Of a stretch of DNA of 16,165 nucleotides, positions 13,932-16,165 are shown in pieces. Location of the stretch: assembly GCA_965370495.1 (NCBI GenBank), contig CBDUUV010000055.1, forward strand, positions 1 to 16,165. Reading direction: 5' to 3'. Position 1 is the stretch's first letter. Each line of letters begins with the position of its first letter. Source of the stretch: Krumholzibacterium sp965370495. GTDB lineage: Bacteria > Krumholzibacteriota > Krumholzibacteriia > Krumholzibacteriales > Krumholzibacteriaceae. Under the pieces are notes generated by a model. That model was not told where the DNA came from, searched no databases, and worked only from the letters and a program-made list of their open reading frames with translations. A program made the translations under genes and the position numbers.

Positions 13932-14920
13932 AGCACCTTCTCCTTTTTTTCGTTTTTTTCCGTATCTTTTTCAGCGATCAGCTCACGTCGCTCCACCGGA
14001 TCACAGGAGATCTCGTCCATAAAGATATCTTCGAGGGAAGAATGTTCATTTACAATTCTCAGTATTTCCGCTCCGGAATTGTACAGATGCTGGACTACCG
14101 TTCGCAGATATTCCTGTTTTTTTACCACAAGAAACGTTTCTTCGCCCGTGATATTTGATGACTCCAGGTAGTCTTCGACCATATCGAGCATGCCGGAGTC
14201 ACATCCCCTCGCTGTGATCTCTATCCTGTTTTCTCCAATCCGGAAAATATCATCAAGATTCATGCTTTTTGTTATTATTCCCCCGCGTATTATACATGCC
14301 CTGTCGCAAAGAGCCTCCATATCCGGAAGGATGTGGGAAGAGAAAAATATCGTCTTGCCTTTTTTTTTCAGATCGAGAAGAATATCCCTTACTGTTTTAC
14401 GCCCGATTGGATCGAGCCCGGAAAAGGGCTCATCAAGAATCAGCAGATCGGGATCGTGAAGTACCGCCTGTGCCAGCCCGGCTCTCTGGAGCATCCCCTT
14501 TGAATAAGATTTCATTCTCTGTTTCTCATGGCTTTCGAGCCCGACGATAGAGATTACTTCATCACATCTGTCCCTTAGCTTGTCGCCCGGGATCCCACTC
14601 ATACTCCCACAGAACCGCAGAAACTCAATGAGCGTAAGATGCGGATAGAAGTAAGGGTTCTCCGGAAGATATCCGAGCCTTGCCAGGACATGCCTGTCGC
14701 CAGCCGGCTTTCCAAATATCGTTACGATTCCTGAATCGGGCTGTATAAGACCAAGGATAATCTTGATCGTAGTCGTTTTTCCCGCACCGTTCGGGCCGAG
14801 AAACCCCAGGATCTCGCCTTCACGTGCATAAAAGGAGACTCCATGAAGAATTTCACGTACCGAAAATAACATGCCCGATTTGAATGATTTCGTTATTTCT
14901 TTTACGTCCAGAACATCCAT
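13928..14920 (-). CDS. pilH: ABC transporter ATP-binding protein of the pilus locus (PilH-like)
   Basis: A 330-residue ATPase from the ATG at 14920; an in-frame TTG at 14953 would add 11 residues, and neither has a strong ribosome site. Motifs are complete: Walker A GPNGAGKT (42-49), Q-loop region GYLPENPYFY (83-92) with Glu87 as is usual in ABC-2 exporters, signature YSKGMLQR (139-146), Walker B LLILDEP (159-165), D-loop SGLD (167-170) and switch His196. An extra C-terminal domain (about 228-330) ends in a charged tail. With the permease it forms an ABC-2 exporter. In M. xanthus the ABC ATPase PilH, encoded at the same place between pilA and pilD, is required for pili. The symbol rests on that synteny, because the domain itself is generic. 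It is the first gene of the ATPase-permease-TPR-pilD operon. Confidence 0.88.
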   Translation of the reverse strand: MDVLDVKEITKSFKSGMLFSVREILHGVSFYAREGEILGFLGPNGAGKTTTIKIILGLIQPDSGIVTIFGKPAGDRHVLARLGYLPENPYFYPHLTLIEFLRFCGSMSGIPGDKLRDRCDEVISIVGLESHEKQRMKSYSKGMLQRAGLAQAVLHDPDLLILDEPFSGLDPIGRKTVRDILLDLKKKGKTIFFSSHILPDMEALCDRACIIRGGIITKSMNLDDIFRIGENRIEITARGCDSGMLDMVEDYLESSNITGEETFLVVKKQEYLRTVVQHLYNSGAEILRIVNEHSSLEDIFMDEISCDPVERRELIAEKDTEKNEKKEKVL

Positions 14921-15242
14921 TTCTTGGTTCCACTCTGAAAAAGGTACAGGCAAATCTCACACAGAATATGCCAAATGGCTGATATTTACCGTTAAGTGAC
15001 AGATTCTCTGCATCAAACCAGTATGTCTCGCAGCAAACACCATTACATTGCAGAAATCGTGCCTTAACCCCAATCCGTCAAAAAAGGATCCATATCCAGT
15101 GATGTATCGAATATTTTTAAGAAAATCGAATGCCCATCGGCTGACATGTTAAAGATATACCGAGTAGTCAAGCTGCTTGTATCGTATAAAAAAAGGGCGG
15201 CCCGCGTGAGCCGCCCTCGAGTAAACCTGTTTGCGAATTATC
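14921..15242. other. 322-base gap between pilA and the ABC ATPase gene
   Basis: The pilA-proximal end holds the pilA terminator (15188-15216). In the remaining 267 bases I find no RNA gene, no good coding sequence and no convincing promoter for the ABC-pilD operon. The best fragments are a lone TTGACG without a matching -10 box and a degenerate sigma-54-like site (TGGCATATTCTGTGT on the - strand, 14961-14975) that lacks TTGC. The operon may depend on readthrough from pilA or on a promoter I cannot recognise. Confidence 0.6.
15188..15216 (-). terminator. Intrinsic terminator of pilA
   Basis: On the - strand GGGCGGC (15210-15216) pairs with GCCGCCC (15195-15201) around an 8-base loop, followed immediately by seven T residues (15188-15194). 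It starts 26 bases after the pilA stop. This fits pilA being a highly expressed single-gene transcript insulated from the genes downstream. Confidence 0.92.
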
Positions 15243-15680
15243 CTACTGACCACTGGTCAGAGTGATAACCGTCGTACCTGCAGTCTTGCCAACACCTGTA
15301 ATCGCGTAACCAATATTCACACCGTTGAGAAGTACAGCAGCATAGCCGATTTCACCCGGCTGAGCAGCAGCGGCAGCCCAAACGGCAGGCTCTGAAGCGA
15401 TCTTGGTGAAAGAGTTCTCCATCAGGTTGCCTCCGGGAAGCAGATCCTGGATGACTTCGCCACTAGGCGTAACATCTGCAGCGGCACCCGCGTAGACGCC
15501 ATCGTTCTGTACCGCGAAATCCTCGGCGGCAAGCTGAAGTGTATGACACGAAGACTTGGTCGAAGCTTCCTTGGCTCTTGCCTGCATGTTGATGAAATTA
15601 GGAATCGCAATTGCAGCAAGAATACCGATAATGACCACTACGATCATAAGCTCGATAAGAGTGAAACCCTTGTTATTCAT
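15243..15680 (-). CDS. pilA: Major type IV pilin precursor PilA
   Basis: A 145-residue type IV prepilin. The start is the ATG at 15680, giving the short leader MNNKG cut by PilD before Phe6; GGGAGGT lies five bases before it. An in-frame ATA-type extension upstream (to 15707) would give an abnormal leader. The mature protein (140 residues) begins FTLIELMIVVVIIGILAAIA, with Glu10 of the precursor as the conserved Glu5 needed for assembly and methylation. The N-terminal helix runs to about residue 55 of the precursor. The rest is small and rich in Ala, Gly, Val and Thr (for example VWAAAAAQPGEIGYAAVLL, 100-118). There is only one cysteine (Cys45), so the C-terminal disulfide loop of Pseudomonas or Neisseria pilins is absent. 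It has its own sigma-54 promoter and terminator and sits next to a PilR-type activator, which supports a major pilin rather than a minor pseudopilin. Confidence 0.95.
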   Translation of the reverse strand: MNNKGFTLIELMIVVVIIGILAAIAIPNFINMQARAKEASTKSSCHTLQLAAEDFAVQNDGVYAGAAADVTPSGEVIQDLLPGGNLMENSFTKIASEPAVWAAAAAQPGEIGYAAVLLNGVNIGYAITGVGKTAGTTVITLTSGQ

Positions 15681-15768
15681 TTTGCACCTCCCAGGTACAA
15701 TTCTCAAGGCAACAGAGCCTTGAATCCTACGTTATCGGTCCCTCAAGACCGCGCATCTCTCATTACCG

Positions 15769-15787
15769 CCGGTTCCGTGCCAACCGG
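15769..15787 (-). other. Hairpin near the 5' end of the predicted pilA mRNA
   Basis: On the - strand CCGGTT (15782-15787) and AACCGG (15769-15774) are exact inverted copies around a 7-base loop, GGCACGG. If the sigma-54 promoter starts transcription near 15792, this stem would begin about five bases from the transcript's 5' end, a position where stems often protect mRNA from 5' decay. It also contains a second TGGCACG, a -24-like half site without a -12 partner. Confidence 0.45.
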
Positions 15788-15802
15788 GTTTAACCTGCAT
15801 AT

Positions 15803-15818
15803 TGCAAGTACTGTGCCA
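15803..15818 (-). promoter_or_regulatory. Sigma-54 (-24/-12) promoter of pilA
   Basis: On the - strand the site reads TGGCACAGTACTTGCA, a full match to TGGCAC-N5-TTGCA with the GG and GC pairs 12 bases apart. Transcription would start near 15792, leaving a leader of about 112 bases. RpoN-dependent pilA promoters activated by PilR are established in Pseudomonas and Myxococcus, and a PilR-like gene ends 135 bases upstream here. The match is direct; the regulation is inferred from family and context. Confidence 0.88.
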
Positions 15819-15953
15819 ACAACCTGCCCCCCCTGGTTAAGTCTAACATGTTGCCGGAACAAATCTTATATCGCTTCCTCCTTTCGCCTGCTGTCGCATA
15901 CAGATTGTAATTTGCCAGATTTTTACTTCGTTTTGCAATCAATGCCAAACCCC

Positions 15954-16165
15954 TTATATAGTAACTTTTTCCTGTTCACGTTCGAGTTCATATCTCTGGA
16001 TCTTTCGGTAAAGCGTCGACGCATTGATTCCGAGGATCGAACTTGCCTTCTTCTTCTGCCAGTTAGTTTCCTCGAGGACTGAGATCAGGTATTCCTTCTC
16101 CAACTCTTCAAGAGTCATCTGCGCCTTATCCATAACGAGTGTTCTTCTGTTCCTCGAGTACAGCC
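15954..16165 (-). CDS. pilR: C-terminal end of a sigma-54 activator, probably PilR (partial)
   Basis: The last 69 codons and the stop of a gene whose 5' part lies beyond the right edge of the window. The visible protein ends with a Fis-type helix-turn-helix: EKEYLISVLEETNWQKKKAS (23-42 of the fragment), continuing SILGINASTLYRKIQRYELE (42-61) and a short tail ending VTI. This is the DNA-binding domain standard at the end of NtrC-family sigma-54 response regulators. The receiver and AAA+ domains are not visible. Its position directly upstream of pilA, with sigma-54 promoters before pilA and pilM, makes PilR the likely identity; another NtrC-family member cannot be excluded. Confidence 0.82.
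   Translation of the reverse strand, partial: LYSRNRRTLVMDKAQMTLEELEKEYLISVLEETNWQKKKASSILGINASTLYRKIQRYELEREQEKVTI

Noticed and set aside
14961..14975. Sigma-54-like sequence TGGCATATTCTGTGT (- strand) before the ABC ATPase gene
   Set aside because: The -24 half is fair, but the -12 half lacks TTGC, unlike the two full matches before pilA and pilM.
15064..15147. 27-codon open frame on the - strand (starts MSADGHS) between pilA and the ABC ATPase gene
   Set aside because: No ribosome-binding site precedes it, it lies just beyond the pilA terminator, and a frame this short is expected by chance. A relic peptide cannot be excluded but is not supported.
15931..15950. A second TGGCA...TTGCA pair (- strand) just past the pilR stop
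   Set aside because: The GG and GC pairs are only 10 bases apart, which does not fit the rigid 12-base spacing required for sigma-54.

Overview
The window is chromosomal DNA from a Gram-negative (diderm) bacterium. The main evidence is an outer-membrane secretin (PilQ) with its periplasmic partners. Base composition looks moderate, and GTG and TTG starts are frequent. The lineage cannot be fixed from this sequence alone. The pil gene order resembles that of Myxococcus xanthus, while the short pilin with a single cysteine is of the kind found in deltaproteobacterial-type and FCB-related lineages. I place it only as a deep-branching diderm (low confidence).

Layout. (1) 1-1500: a secreted serpin on the + strand, the only + strand gene, ending in a convergent gap with several small inverted repeats. 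(2) 1511-6319, - strand: a housekeeping run read rsmD > coaD > aspC-type aminotransferase > FAD-linked oxidase (GlcD type) > obg. It lies behind a strong terminator and probably has its own promoter upstream of rsmD. (3) 6550-11275, - strand: pilM > pilN > pilO > pilP > pilQ, tightly packed, with a consensus sigma-54 (-24/-12) site upstream of pilM and a GC-rich terminator after pilQ. (4) 11635-14920, - strand: ABC ATPase > ABC-2 permease > membrane-anchored TPR protein > pilD. (5) 15243-15680: the major pilin gene pilA, with its own sigma-54 promoter and its own terminator. (6) 15954-16165: the C-terminal DNA-binding end of a sigma-54 activator, most likely PilR, cut by the window edge.

How it fits together. 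Regions 3-6 form one type IVa pilus locus in the order pilR-pilA-(ABC transporter)-pilD-pilMNOPQ, the arrangement known from Myxococcus. PilD processes PilA. PilM, N, O and P form the inner-membrane alignment complex, and PilQ is the outer-membrane pore. The motor genes (pilB, pilT, pilC) and the sensor pilS are not in the window and may lie beyond the right edge. The two sigma-54 promoters next to a PilR-type activator suggest that pilin and the alignment/secretin operon are switched on together.

I see no mobile element, CRISPR array, tRNA or rRNA. The most notable items are the paired sigma-54 promoters, the ABC-transporter/TPR module inside the pilus locus, and the bacterial secreted serpin with an inhibitory-type hinge.
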